Assembly: GCA_029204225.1 (NCBI GenBank)
Contig: CM055105.1
Location: forward strand, 49,547,720 to 49,611,719
Direction of reading: 5' to 3'
Origin: Diphasiastrum complanatum
Taxonomy: Eukaryota; Streptophyta; Lycopodiopsida; Lycopodiales; Lycopodiaceae
DNA length: 64,000 nucleotides
Numbering within the stretch: the first letter of the stretch is position 1; each line of letters starts with the position of its first letter. A program made the position numbers and the translations under genes. Of this stretch, positions 1-10,416 are shown one piece after another. Below the pieces are notes generated by a model. It saw only the letters and a list, made by a program, of their open reading frames with translations, did not search any database and was not told where the DNA came from.

Positions 1-384
1 TGAAATTGCTTGATTGATTTTGGTGAGATATCATCACCTATATATACATGATCCATCACGGTTTTGGGCAGGTATGAGTAGCCCTAAACCTATCCCTAAT
101 GCTAATTTTGGTGGATCTTTCATCCCTACCAAGTTAGGGTTGGAATCTTGGAGATCCCTCAACAATGCCAAAACTACCAAAAATAGCTCCTATTTTTTCT
201 CCCTTGTATCTAAGCATAATTTGGACTCATTCCAAAGGTTCTAACACTTAGGTCTACTTGAGAACATCCTTATGAATGGAATTCTATGCTATTTGGCACG
301 TGTGACAAGCCACATCATGACCATCTAACTATTTACAAGTCATATGACCAAAACTAGTCAAGCTAGAATTGTGAATTTTTAACA
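1..384 (-). repeat. 3' LTR of copia 1, partial
   Basis: Matches 5452-5835 base for base apart from three substitutions. It ends in TTAACA on the plus strand, which is the TGTTAA start of the LTR on the element strand. Roughly 298 bp at its far end lie before the window. Confidence 0.95.
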
Positions 385-395
385 CTCCTCCTCAC
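385..395 (-). other. Polypurine tract of copia 1
   Basis: The minus strand reads GTGAGGAGGAG directly before the LTR start, the expected place for plus-strand DNA priming. Confidence 0.8.
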
Positions 396-398
396 TAT

Positions 399-1875
399 CT
401 AGCTTGGTTCAATCATTGCTTTACTAATCACTCCAAGTGATGATCTGAACTTCATAAAAGGTGTCTTTTGAAGTGGTTTAGTAAGTAGATCAGCTACACA
501 TTCATTGCTTGGAACATGCTCCAAAGCAATCTCCTTGGCTTGCACCATTTCTCTCACAAAGTGATGGCATATCTCAATGTGCTTAGATCTTGCATGGAAG
601 ATTGGGTTAGATGCAAGGTGTTGGGCTGATATATTGTCATTGTAGATGATTGGTGCCTAATCCATGATCTTTAGTTCCACCAATAATCTCTTGATCCAAA
701 GTACCTCCTTTGTAGTGGTTGTCAAAGCTTTGTACTCGGCCTCGGTTGAAGATAGAGATATAGTTTCTTGCTTTTTTGAAAGCCATGAAACCACACCTTC
801 TCCTATGAAAGTTGAATAGGCACTTGTTGATTTCCTATCCCTCTTGTCCCCTGCAAAATCTGAATCACTAAATGCATGAAGGTTAATCACATCTCCTCTA
901 TATAGAATCCCAAAATCCAATGTACCCGAGATGTATCTTAGAATTCTCTTAGCCTTTTTCCAATGGATATTCAATGGCTTTTGCATGGATTGGCTCAACC
1001 TACATACACTAAAGCTAAGATCTGGTCTAGTTATAGTGATCCACATTAAGGAACCTATAAGTTGCCTAAACAAAGTGATTTCCATGAAGGATCTTTCATC
1101 ATCTTCATTTGGCACTTTTACATCTTGCTCCATTGGTGTGTCAACACTTTTGCATACTTCCATCTTAAACTTCTTCAAAAGACTTTGAGCATAGTTTACT
1201 TGACTTATAAAGATAAAATCAGACCCTCTAAGTACTTCTATGCCTAAGATGAAGTTAAGACACCCTAGATCTACCATCTTGAACTCTAAGGATAGATCTA
1301 TCTTGATTTTTTCAATACCATCAACACTATTTCCACTAATGATGATGTCATCTACATAAATGAGTAAAAGTACAATACCAACATCATCAAACTTAATGTA
1401 AAGAGTGGGATCATATTCACTTTGAACAATAGAAAGTGAAATAAGATAGCAATGTAGTCTTGAATTCCAAGATCTCGAGGCTTGCTTCAAGCCATAGATG
1501 CTTCTTTGGAGATGGCATACTTTGTTCTCCATTCCATGCTTGATGAACCCTTGTGGCTGCTCCATATAGATATCCTCTTCCAAAAAACCATTCAAGAAAG
1601 CATTAGAGACATCCATTTGACATAGAATCCATCCAAAATGTGATGCAAGTGCAATGATTAGTCTTATTGTGACCATCTTGGCCACGGGTGCAAAAGTTTC
1701 CTCATAGTCTATCCCTCTCTCTTGAGCATAACCTTTTGCAACTAATCTTGCTTTATGTTTGTTAACACTCCCATTTGCATTCAACTTAAGCTTGAAGACC
1801 CACTTGCATCATATTACATTCCTTTGAGGTCTCTCAACAAGCAACCAAGTTTCATTCTCAATCAAGGCATCATAC
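399..1875 (-). pseudogene. copia 1 reverse transcriptase and RNase H, broken pol
   Basis: The copia reverse transcriptase includes the ARLVAKGYAQ and ETFAPVAKM blocks and the catalytic YVDDI at about 1350. RNase H follows, with SDSDFAGD near 860 and SSTEAEYKAL near 740. The frame differs from the upstream gag-integrase ORF, so there is a frameshift at about 1879-1890. A TGA replaces a glycine codon at 1809-1811 just before the conserved CKW motif. A TAG at 657-659 cuts RNase H, and the frame then stays open to a normal terminator at 399-401. These two stops plus the frameshift inactivate the copy. The domain calls are certain; I infer the lesions from the continuing conserved reading frames. 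Confidence 0.9.
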
Positions 1876-4350
1876 TCATCCAACATAGTCTTTGGAGTTC
1901 AATGCATCTTCAACATTAGACGGTTCTTCAAAACGAGATAAAGCATAAGAAGTGGATGATATACCCTCAACTTGCTGTCCTTTGCCTTGATATGTGAGCC
2001 TTGATGGCTCCACTTTTGCCCTTGAAGATCTCCTTGGTGTGATAGGTGGGTTTGGTGCTTGCTCCTCCATGAGCTCCTCCTCAAAACCAAGATCTTGCTC
2101 CTCGGCCATCTTCTTCTTGATTGTTGGAGCACTTGAGCCTTCTTCAAGCATATGCATATGATGTTCATCAAAGATGACATCCCTTGAAACAACAAATTTG
2201 TTCAAGGATGGGAGATAGACTTTGTAGCCCTTGCTTGAGCTTGCATATCCAAGCATGATCCCTCTTGTGGAAGATGGATCCTCCTTGGTTCTTGTTTCCA
2301 ATGGCACATGCACATAACATATACACCCAAAAACTTTCAAGTGATTAAGATTGGGTTTCTTTCCATACAACATCTCATAAGGAGTTTTGCCTTCAATTGC
2401 TTTGCAAGACACCCTATTCATCAAGTAGTTTGCACATACAAGAGACTCACCCCAAAAGGATTTGGGCAAACAAGCATCTAATCTTAAAGCCTTAGAACAT
2501 TCACATAATGTTCTATTCCTTCTTTCAGCAACTCCATTTTGTTGAGGAGTGTAAGGACAAGAAGTCTCTTTCTTGATCCCTTCCTCCTCACAAAAGGCCT
2601 TGAACTCATTGGAGATGAATTCTCCACCATTGTCACTTCTAAGAATCTTGATGCTATGATTATGATGCTTTTCTACAAACAACTTGAACTTTACAAAAGT
2701 ATCAAATACTTGAGACTTGAAGGAAAGTAAGAACACCCAACAATATCTTGAGTAGTCATCAATGAAGGTTAAAAACATGGATGAACCTCCATTAGATTTG
2801 GTGCTAGCAATGTGCACATCCGAGTGTATGAGTTCAAGAGGATGAGATGACTTTGTGATGGAGTTAGGAAACACCTTATTATGTGCCTTGGATAAGGCAC
2901 AAGCTTCACAAACCTTGTCTTCCTTCCCAATAGACCTTGGTAGGCCTAAAGCATACTCCTCCTTGATCATAGCCTCCATGGAACCCGAGTTGACATGTCC
3001 AAGTCTTTTGTGCCATAAAGTAAAGGTAGATATCTTGCTCTTCTCGGCCAACATGACAACATTAGTATCCACAAATGCATCCAGCTTATAAAGTTTGCCA
3101 AGTCTAGTGCCCTTAGCCACTATCTTACCCTTCTTCTTGATGAAACATTCATTTGAAGCAAAGTCAACATTGAAACCATTGTCTACCATTTGGCCAACAC
3201 TTAGTAGATTCTTTGTTATTGTAGGAATGTACAAAACACCTTCTATGTTGATCTTTTTGGAAGATCCTAAGCAAAGGGGAATGCTACCAACTCCTTCAAT
3301 CTTACAAGCTTCATCATTTGCTGTATAGATAGACTTTATAGGTCCATCATAAGATAAGAGAGAAGAGAAAAACTCCCTTTTACTAGTCATGTGTGAACTA
3401 GCACCCGAGTCAATCCACCAAGGATCTTCTCCTTTGAAGCTTGTTGAAGAAAATATGGACATCATGAGAGAGTCCTCATGTGAACTCTCCTCCTCCTCCT
3501 CTTTGCTCATGTTGGCTTGGCTTTGATCTTGCTTCCTCTTGAAGCATTCCGAGGCATAATGCCCCATCTTGCTACAATAGTAGCACTTCACCTTTGATTT
3601 GTCCTTCTTGACTTTGGTGGTTGATGGAGATGCCTTTGGGGGTCCTTCTTGATCCTCAAGCTTTGTAGACTTCTTGAATGTTGATCCTTTGCCTTTGGAC
3701 TTGCCTTTGCCTTTGGTGAAGAGAGCTTGGTCATCTCCACCTTGGATGGAAAGCCTATCCATCCTCTCTTGCATTTGGCTCCTTCTTGATTCCTCGGCCA
3801 TGAGCGTGCCTTGGAGTTCTTCAAGTATGGGTAGCTTACCCATAATTGCATATCCCTGAACCAAATTGTCAAATTCAAAGCTTAGTCCATTCAATATGAG
3901 TTGAACAAGCTCTTCATCCTTGATAGGTTCACCTATAAAGGCTAGCTCTTTGTTCAATTCTTTTACTCTTAGGACAAAAGTATGTGCACTCTCTCCTTTC
4001 TTTTGATAGCTTCTATAGATTTGATTCTTCAAAGCTAACATTCTAGTTTGGTTCTTGGATTCATAGACCTTTTGCAAAGTCTCCCAAGCATCTTGAGCTG
4101 AAGTGCAATCTCCTACCTCTCTTAAGAGTTCATTTGCAACATTCATTTTTATGCAATGTAGTGCAACATTGCACCTCTTGATGTATTTGGCTTTTTCTTG
4201 AGGATGAATAGGTTCACCCTCCTTACCATTTACAATTTCCATCAGATCTTGCATGATCATGATAGATTCCATTCTAACTTTCCATATGGAATAGTTAGTT
4301 TTGTTGAGCCTTTCATTAGTATCCAAAAGATATGCATTTATAGATGCCAT
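1876..4350 (-). CDS. copia 1 gag-protease-integrase (824 aa, ends at a frameshift)
   Basis: The N-terminus is a copia gag with the NYSIWKVRME motif at about residue 20. A lysine/glycine-rich linker leads to a CCHC zinc knuckle (CYYCSKMGHYASEC, residues 256-269). The retropepsin starts at about residue 309 with WWIDSGASSHMT, where DSG is the catalytic site. A GAG-pre-integrase domain (WHKRLGH, about 440) precedes the DDE integrase core (HSDVH about 508, SDNGGEF about 570, QQNGVAERRNRT about 600-612). The frame stops early at 1876-1878, after the DALNSKD block that should lead into reverse transcriptase. Start chosen: the ATG at 4350 agrees with the related fragments at 15915 and 39703. Confidence 0.92.
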   Translation of the reverse strand: MASINAYLLDTNERLNKTNYSIWKVRMESIMIMQDLMEIVNGKEGEPIHPQEKAKYIKRCNVALHCIKMNVANELLREVGDCTSAQDAWETLQKVYESKNQTRMLALKNQIYRSYQKKGESAHTFVLRVKELNKELAFIGEPIKDEELVQLILNGLSFEFDNLVQGYAIMGKLPILEELQGTLMAEESRRSQMQERMDRLSIQGGDDQALFTKGKGKSKGKGSTFKKSTKLEDQEGPPKASPSTTKVKKDKSKVKCYYCSKMGHYASECFKRKQDQSQANMSKEEEEESSHEDSLMMSIFSSTSFKGEDPWWIDSGASSHMTSKREFFSSLLSYDGPIKSIYTANDEACKIEGVGSIPLCLGSSKKINIEGVLYIPTITKNLLSVGQMVDNGFNVDFASNECFIKKKGKIVAKGTRLGKLYKLDAFVDTNVVMLAEKSKISTFTLWHKRLGHVNSGSMEAMIKEEYALGLPRSIGKEDKVCEACALSKAHNKVFPNSITKSSHPLELIHSDVHIASTKSNGGSSMFLTFIDDYSRYCWVFLLSFKSQVFDTFVKFKLFVEKHHNHSIKILRSDNGGEFISNEFKAFCEEEGIKKETSCPYTPQQNGVAERRNRTLCECSKALRLDACLPKSFWGESLVCANYLMNRVSCKAIEGKTPYEMLYGKKPNLNHLKVFGCICYVHVPLETRTKEDPSSTRGIMLGYASSSKGYKVYLPSLNKFVVSRDVIFDEHHMHMLEEGSSAPTIKKKMAEEQDLGFEEELMEEQAPNPPITPRRSSRAKVEPSRLTYQGKGQQVEGISSTSYALSRFEEPSNVEDALNSKDYVG

Positions 4351-5141
4351 CTAGTCTCCTAATCAAGGACTTGACACAAATGAAGGTTACTTCTATTGAT
4401 TTGATTGAAGGTCTACCTTATCCCACTTCTTAGGGACCTGAAAAGATCAGTAATAGACTTCCTATAAAGATCTAAGAATGATCTCTAACAAAATCAAATC
4501 ATAGAATACTAGAAACAATGCACTTGCTTGATTGAAGTAGACAATACTAGTCGAATTGCCCCTCTTTCTATAAAGAACATTAAAGCTTCCAAATGATCTG
4601 ATCAAGAGTGAATTTCAGCAACCTAATATACTTCCAAAATCACTTGTAAAAGATCTAAATGGAACTTAATGAGGATGCAACACAATCTACTATCCAATCA
4701 CAAGCAAAAAAATTGATGAAAAATTGATCTAATTTGGTGCATAAGTCAAGCAATGGTTGGACTGAACCTAAATCACTTTAGGAGGTGCCTACTACACCTT
4801 AGAACAGCCTTGAAGAGTCCCCAAAACTCTGATCTTCCCTCTCCTTGAATGCTAGAAAGCCTTCTCTATAAAATCACCTCCAAAACTCGCTTAGAAATCA
4901 ATGCTTGGAGCAAGCAAAACTTGCTATCTTGGTAATGTGAATTGAATTCAACTTTGCCTCTGGTTTTAGACACCTAAACACCTGCAAATGAAGTCACACA
5001 ACACCAATCTCCAATGTATTTGACTCACTTTGAGTTCTAGAATCAATACTAGATGCTAAGATCCAATCTACACAAGATTTAGATCAAAAATTGTGATCAA
5101 ATTGAATGAAAACCAAGGATTTAGCTCATTTCAGCCTTTAG
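4351..5141 (-). other. Untranslated leader of copia 1
   Basis: About 790 bp between primer site and gag start, with no supported ORF. It should carry the packaging signal, but I see no recognisable motif. Confidence 0.7.
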
Positions 5142-5153
5142 GCTCTGATACCA
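5142..5153 (-). other. Primer binding site of copia 1 (tRNA-Met)
   Basis: The minus strand reads TGGTATCAGAGC immediately inside the 5' LTR, complementary to the 3' end of plant initiator tRNA-Met. Confidence 0.95.
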
Positions 5154-5835
5154 TGTAAAAATTACAGCAAATAAGGATCCTTAAACACTTGAAATGATGA
5201 GGGAAACAATAGATTATGATTTCATAAGATTAGCACAAGTTGAACCATCAAAATCCATCAAAAATCTATGCTTGAACCTCACTAAATGGCCCAAATCCTT
5301 GAAGAAGGCTTCACACGTGTGAAAGTACGGCCTCCCACAGTATGAGTACTGTACACCAGACCTACATTCAATCCTATAATCATTAGTAATCACAAGTACT
5401 CAAACAATTATGAACATAGAGAGCAATTGCACCATTATGAGAGAAAAAACATGAAATTGCTTGATTGATTTTGGTGAGATATCATCACCTATATATACAT
5501 GATCCATCATGGTTTTGGGCAGGTATGAGTAGCCCTAAACCTATCCCTAATGCTAATTTTGGTGGATCTTTCATCCCTACCAAGTTAGGGTTGGAATCTT
5601 GGAGATCCCTCAACAATGCCAAAATTACCAAAAATAGCTCCTATTTTTTCTCCCTTGTATCTAAGCATAATTTGGACTCATTCCAAAGGTTCTAACACTT
5701 AGGTCTACTTGAGAACATCCTTATGAATGGAATCCTATGCTATTTGGCACGTGTGACAAGCCACATCATGACCATCTAACTATTTACAAGTCATATGACC
5801 AAAACTAGTCAAGCTAGAATTGTGAATTTTTAACA
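5154..5835 (-). repeat. 5' LTR of copia 1 (682 bp)
   Basis: Bounded by TG and CA, next to the primer site on one side and host flank on the other. A TATA-like stretch lies at 5491-5497. About 170 bp downstream of it, in the presumed transcribed part, is the perfect palindrome TTCACACGTGTGAA (5310-5323), containing a CACGTG core. The LTR encodes a 76-residue open frame on the plus strand in both copies, which I regard as chance. Confidence 0.95.
5491..5497 (-). promoter_or_regulatory. TATA-like element in copia 1 LTR
   Basis: The TATATAT run lies about 340 bp into the LTR on the element strand, a usual spacing for a copia U3 promoter. Confidence 0.5.
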
Positions 5836-6600
5836 GTAAATGCTTTTGATCTCTGGGTGTACATGTAACCCTCATCAGCATTGATGATAAATCCTGAAGT
5901 GCACATCTCTTCGAAGATATGTATGGAGTCTACAGGAAAGTATTGAATCCGTAAATAGATCCTGGTATCCTCCACGTGAAGGACCGCTTTGTTGGGATTG
6001 ATGGAAAATTGTGGATCTTGCTCAAACCATTGGCCCATGACAGTCATCAGAAACTGGCAGAACTTGTGTTATAGCTGGATTGTAGGATCGCGAGAATCGG
6101 AACTCAGTTCCCAGAAATTATTGATTGATGTATGACATTCCTTCTGAGAAGAGAATGAGCCATCTATTATCGCAAAGTTGCAAGGATATCCTGATATGTT
6201 GTCTTCCGATCTCCATGCTCGTCTTCTACGAAATCTTGGGTCGAAAGAAGGATCATTCTGGACTTGCTTTGGTGCTTGCTCAAGCCTTTCATTCACGTGG
6301 GTATCTTTGAGGACTGGAGCTCTCCAACCGGTAGACGCCATTAATTCTGGCTGAGAAGAGCTCCCGATCAAATTAGATGCCGTCGTTGGAACTCACTTGT
6401 CCGCGTCTTTGCGTCCTACCAGAATCAAATTACTGATATCATGTGCCTCCAAATCTTTTCCGCATATAGATTTCGTAGTTTCTGATATTTTGGCCAAACG
6501 GATTTTCTCAGCCGCCTATACTATGTTCATTTCTAGGTCCTGCTCCATCTTCCTAAGCCGATGTTGGATCAACAATCCTTTTCTGAGACTCTTCAGCCTC
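5836..6600 (-). pseudogene. Family A gene copy 1, cut by copia 1
   Basis: Aligns with the first repeat unit of the family A protein at 53644-55098: coiled-coil start, WRAPVLKDTH, NDPSFDPRFRRRRAWRSEDN and FEQDPQFSINPNKA blocks. It begins after a 3' splice-like TTTACAG at 6601-6607. A TGA near 6391-6393 and a TAA at about 6069-6071 (a C-to-T change in a glutamine codon) interrupt it. The sequence stops at 5836 inside the codons for SKAFT, where copia 1 inserted. Function unknown; see the 53644 entry. Confidence 0.8.
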
Positions 6601-6648
6601 CTGTAAATGACGAAAATAAGATGCAAAATCAGAAGGAGAACATAGATA

Positions 6649-6651
<3 letters not shown>

Positions 6652-6705
<54 letters not shown>
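6652..6705. repeat. (GA)n microsatellite in family A copy 1
   Basis: An uninterrupted GA run. It sits at the same place as the CT runs at 20211, 50625 and 53570, between the small upstream ORF and the splice-like site. Length differs strongly among copies. Confidence 0.95.
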
Positions 6706-6707
<2 letters not shown>

Positions 6708-6732
6708 TTCCATGCATTGCATTCTATTTGTA

Positions 6733-6891
6733 CTATTTCGGGTTAGATGTTGAGGCATTGTAGTCATATGTATAGAGCATCCCATCCTTAAAGGAGAACT
6801 TGTGACCATTCTCTAGGTGACTTGAATAAGCCCGCCCTCCATTCATTTCAAAGTCAAGAATAATCCATGCCCCTTTCACACTCATAGCCAT
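6733..6891 (-). CDS. Conserved 52-codon ORF upstream of family A, copy 1
   Basis: Starts MAMSVKGAWIILDFEMNGGR and ends with TAG. It is also open at 20022-20180 and 50438-50596, and broken by a 35-37 bp deletion at 53414. It could be a first exon or upstream ORF of family A; it lies about 130 bp before the splice-like acceptor. A long G/C homopolymer lies just upstream (6904-6920). Product unrecognised. Confidence 0.4.
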   Translation of the reverse strand: MAMSVKGAWIILDFEMNGGRAYSSHLENGHKFSFKDGMLYTYDYNASTSNPK

Positions 6892-7488
6892 CTATACTAT
6901 ACACCCCCCCCCCCTCCCCCTTACAACAATGTAATTTTACTTGTCCAAGAATAGGAGAAAGATAAGCATGAGAAAAGGTCACAATTGTATCACATTTTAG
7001 TTTCCCAAGACAAAGGTAGTGCATGAGAAATTAAGGCAACAGGAAAGGCACATTCACAGGTTTGTTTGAAGGGAGCTTTTCATGTCGCATAAGCACGAAG
7101 AGATGTGACGAAATAAAAGGTGAAAGTAGATTAATATTGATGTGTGATGTCCCTTTGTGTGAATATTTTCTGGATCCAAACATCTAGTGTGTGGCTGTTA
7201 GGCTAGAGATAGCATGATTATTTAATCTCAACATCCATTGGAGTGAGCTTCCGATCCACTTGAACACAAAACTTACAAGACTATTTGCTTCATGATGTAA
7301 ATGTGAATCCAACTTATCAATCGTTACAAAAAATTTGAGCACGAAAGGGGCCTTTCAGAAACAAACCTTTTATTTTTTTTCTCAAAAGTTTCTTCCACAT
7401 GGTCCAATCAAAACACTCAAATTTGAAATCTACGTAACGTAGCTCCTTCAAATTGATTTTCTTTTCTTTTTAAAAGAACTGTAATTTT
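6892..7488. other. Intermodule segment, interrupted by copia 2
   Basis: No supported gene. It is the reverse complement of about 19455-20021 and related to 49860-50437 and 52840-53413. It starts with a C homopolymer (11 C, then 5 C). Its continuation lies beyond copia 2 at 13920. Confidence 0.75.
7484..7488. repeat. Target site duplication of copia 2, left
   Basis: ATTTT, repeated at 13915-13919. The inverted uninterrupted copy of the locus near 19440-19465 has a single copy, which confirms the insertion. Confidence 0.93.
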
Positions 7489-8143
7489 TGTGAAAATTGT
7501 CAACATTTCCTAGCTAGTTTGAGGCCTAAATTGGCTAAAATTGTAAATAGTTTTGGTTCTGGAGTTTCACACGTGTGAACCAGGCCACAATGTTTTTATT
7601 TACTGTATTTTTTCAGTATGATGAAGTGTCAAACTTCATACCCTTCAAAATGAGACCATTTTGATGTATTTTGGTCATATAAGCCATTTTTAGCTATTTT
7701 TCCTATATAGGGAATATCTAGGGTCAAGTACCTTCTAGAGATAGGAGAGAGAGTCATCTTCCTCATCCATAAATAGTAGGGAAGTCGTGGAGAACAGGTT
7801 GGAGAAACCTTTTGTATGCTTCATTGAGATCAATAGATCATTGTCATTGTTTCTTCCTCCATTGAGAGCATTGTTGTGTGTATTGTCTTCAAGCTATTGT
7901 GTATGATCTTAGGTGCTTTCCAAAAGTGATAGGCTGATGTATTATGGACTGTATAATGCTATTTTGGGCCGCACTTGATGTTTATGGAAGTTTCCATTTG
8001 TGATAAATGCTTTTTGATCAAGTTCTTTGCATTCTAGGTAGCATAGAATGTGTTGCCAATTCCTAGCTTATGTAGTTTGGAGTGCAAGCATTCAAGCCAA
8101 TGATCTTGGAGTTTAGATCCACTTAGGATCTGTATTTTTCACA
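7489..8143 (+). repeat. 5' LTR of copia 2
   Basis: Starts TGTGAAAATTG and ends ATTTTTCACA, giving short inverted ends. A TATATAG promoter element lies at 7705-7710 and the palindrome TTCACACGTGTGAA at 7566-7579, here upstream of the TATA. Confidence 0.97.
7705..7710 (+). promoter_or_regulatory. TATA box of copia 2 LTR
   Basis: TATATAG inside CCTATATAGGG, about 216 bp into the LTR. The transcript probably starts near 7735-7745. Confidence 0.55.
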
Positions 8144-8155
8144 TGGTATCAGATC
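8144..8155 (+). other. Primer binding site of copia 2
   Basis: TGGTATCAGATC directly after the LTR matches the initiator tRNA-Met primer site except near its end. Confidence 0.9.
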
Positions 8156-9315
8156 TGGTTGGCTTCTATTTACAGTAAGTATTCCATTTTTGGTGATATT
8201 TGGATGTTTGATCAAGTTCTAGCATGATTTTGCATTGCTTTGTTGATCAAATCTTACTAACCTTTGTTTTGTGAGTTGAACTTGTGGATCAAAAGCATAT
8301 TTCAGGTCTATTGAAGATCAGAGGCTGAAAAGAAACTATTTTGGATCAGATCATAACACCTAATCATTTGTGATTGTGAGGCTTGTGCATATTCAATACT
8401 AACAATGTTCTTTTCAATCCTATTGTTGACAATCTCCATTCTTGGATGAACACTCTCCTTAAGTGGATGAAACTTCTCCTTAAGTGGATGACAAATGCTC
8501 TTTTGAGTGAGTTTTAATTCTCCTAAAGGCTGAGCAAAGCTCCCATTTGGATGAAAGATCCCCTTTTTTGGGTGAACATATTGTAAGCTCCATTGTGAAG
8601 AGCATATTGTAAAGATTGTCATCAATTTTGGCATAAATTTTGGTGTACTTTGTTGAGCATGTAAGTAACTCTCCTTATGTAATTTGATTGGAGCATTTGC
8701 TGGAAGGTGTTAACCATTATGCAAGTGTGTTTTCAGGTTCTTAACAGGTTGAGGAACATTCTCATGTAAAGTGATCTTAGATCTACATCTAAACACCAAG
8801 ATTTGACAAGATAGTGAAGCTAGTCTTGTGATTCACTAAGTGTGCTCATTCATTCACCTCTAAATCTTGTATTTATCACTTGCTGGAGTTTATAAACTTT
8901 TATAAGTGTGGTTTACATGTGGTTTTACAGGTTGAATCAATATCTTAGTGTGTTGATCATATGTTGATCAAGTTTGTTCATTACTAGGTAATCTTGGCAT
9001 CCTAGTTTTGGGTATTTTCTAAGAATGCAAGTAACTCTTCACACCATAACTTGATTTGGTCACTTGCTGGAAAGTTTGAGAGCTTAAGCAAGAGTGTGTT
9101 CAGGTTGGTTTGATTTTGTAATCCATTCTTAGTGTGTGCAAAGTGTTGCATGTGTTTCAATCTTCCTTTCTATGCTTGGAAACCATCTAGGTTCAAGATA
9201 GAAGTGTTTTAGGGTCCTAAATCTTCATAGATCTCTTTATCTATCATTTGTTGAGAGAAAAGTGAGTGCTAAGTGCTTTAGGACAGAACCTAAAAGTTGA
9301 AGAAACATTAGAATC
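8156..9315 (+). other. Leader of copia 2
   Basis: About 1.16 kb without a supported ORF. It holds loosely repeated phrases such as CTTGCTGGA and GTGTGTTCAGGTT (near 8700, 8880, 9060), so part of it may be an old tandem repeat. Confidence 0.6.
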
Positions 9316-10362
9316 ATGGCTTCCAATGGTGGGATCATGCTAGAGTCTAGTGAAAGGTTGAGTTCATCAAACTACTCTACTTGGAAAGTGAGGATGGAGT
9401 CCTTACTTGAGTTGAATGAACTCATGGACATAGTTGCAGAAATTAAAGAGAGACCTCTCACACTTCAAGAGCAACAAAGGTTTGATAAGAAGGCCAAAAG
9501 GGCTCTTCATATCATTAAAATGAATGTTACAAATGAACTTCTCAAGGAAGTTGGAAAGTGTCAAAGTGCAAGTGAGGCATGGAATGCCTTAAAGAAGCTC
9601 TTTGAATCAAAGTCCACATCTAGGGTATTGACCCTAAGGAGACAAATATTTTCTAGTAGGCAAAGAGAGGGTGAAAGTGCTCATGCATTTATCTTGAGAG
9701 TTAAGTCCCTAAGTGATGATTTAGCATGCATTGATGAGAACATAAAAGATGGTGAAATAGTCCAAGTTATGTTGAATGGTTTGCTAAATGAACATGCTAA
9801 CCTTGTGCAAAGTTTTGCCATTCAAAGAGTCTTGCCAAGTGTGGTTGACTTGCAAGAAATCTTATTGGCTGAAGAACATAGGTTGCAATCAAAGCTTGAT
9901 GGTGCATCCTTGCAAGGTGGAGGTGAAGAGGCTTTCTTCACAAAAGGCAAATTCAAGGGCAAAGGTAAAGGCAAAGGGAAATGGTCCAAAGGTGGTAACT
10001 TTGATCATGATGATCACTCTTCCTCTTCCTCTTCTACTAAGAACAATAAGTCAAAGTTCAAGTGCTTTTATTGTGGGATAAAAGGTCATTTTGCAAATGA
10101 ATGTTATAAGAAGAAAAGAGAGCAAGGAGAGAGGCAAGGAAATCTTACAATAGATGAGGAAGAACATAACACATGTGAATCACTTGTTATGACTTCAAGT
10201 TTGTTAGCCAACATAGATGATAATGATCCTTGGTGGATTGATAGTGGAGCCTCATCTCACATGACAAGACATAAGGAATACTTTACATCCTTATTGTCTT
10301 ATGAGGGAGAAGGTAACATCATCTACACTGCAATGATGGTCAATGTGACATCAAAGGCATAG
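9316..10362 (+). CDS. copia 2 gag and start of protease (348 aa)
   Basis: Copia gag with NYSTWKVRMESL near residue 20, a Lys/Gly-rich basic linker, the CCHC knuckle CFYCGIKGHFANEC (about 249-262) and the retropepsin start DPWWIDSGASSHMT (about 304-317). The frame ends at a TAG (10360-10362) that is read only because of a 1-nt loss at about 10332. The native frame continues in the shifted register for about 23 codons. Gag would form the particle and bind RNA; protease would cleave the polyprotein. Confidence 0.92.
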   Translation: MASNGGIMLESSERLSSSNYSTWKVRMESLLELNELMDIVAEIKERPLTLQEQQRFDKKAKRALHIIKMNVTNELLKEVGKCQSASEAWNALKKLFESKSTSRVLTLRRQIFSSRQREGESAHAFILRVKSLSDDLACIDENIKDGEIVQVMLNGLLNEHANLVQSFAIQRVLPSVVDLQEILLAEEHRLQSKLDGASLQGGGEEAFFTKGKFKGKGKGKGKWSKGGNFDHDDHSSSSSSTKNNKSKFKCFYCGIKGHFANECYKKKREQGERQGNLTIDEEEHNTCESLVMTSSLLANIDDNDPWWIDSGASSHMTRHKEYFTSLLSYEGEGNIIYTAMMVNVTSKA

Positions 10363-10416
10363 GCACTATTCCTATTTCCCTTTCAACAAATAGGAAAAGC
10401 AAATCTTGAAAATGTT

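Larger units (their letters stand above)
1..5835 (-). mobile_element. Ty1/copia LTR retrotransposon 1 (left end outside window)
   Basis: Read on the minus strand the order is 5' LTR (5154-5835), tRNA-Met primer site, leader, gag-protease-integrase ORF, reverse transcriptase-RNase H, polypurine tract and 3' LTR (cut by the window start). Integrase before reverse transcriptase defines Ty1/copia. The two LTRs align without gaps over 384 bp and I count three substitutions (positions 60, 173 and in the GGAATTC/GGAATCC stretch near 280), so the insertion is recent. Pol carries one frameshift and two stops, so this copy cannot make a full polyprotein. It is inserted in family A copy 1: the flank at 5836 resumes inside that gene, and GTAAA (5836-5840) is the expected 5-bp target duplication, but the other copy lies outside the window. 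Confidence 0.95.

Noticed and set aside
14-244. 76-codon frame, duplicated at 5465-5695
   Set aside because: Lies within the two LTRs of copia 1, antisense to the element; the duplication is just the LTR pair.
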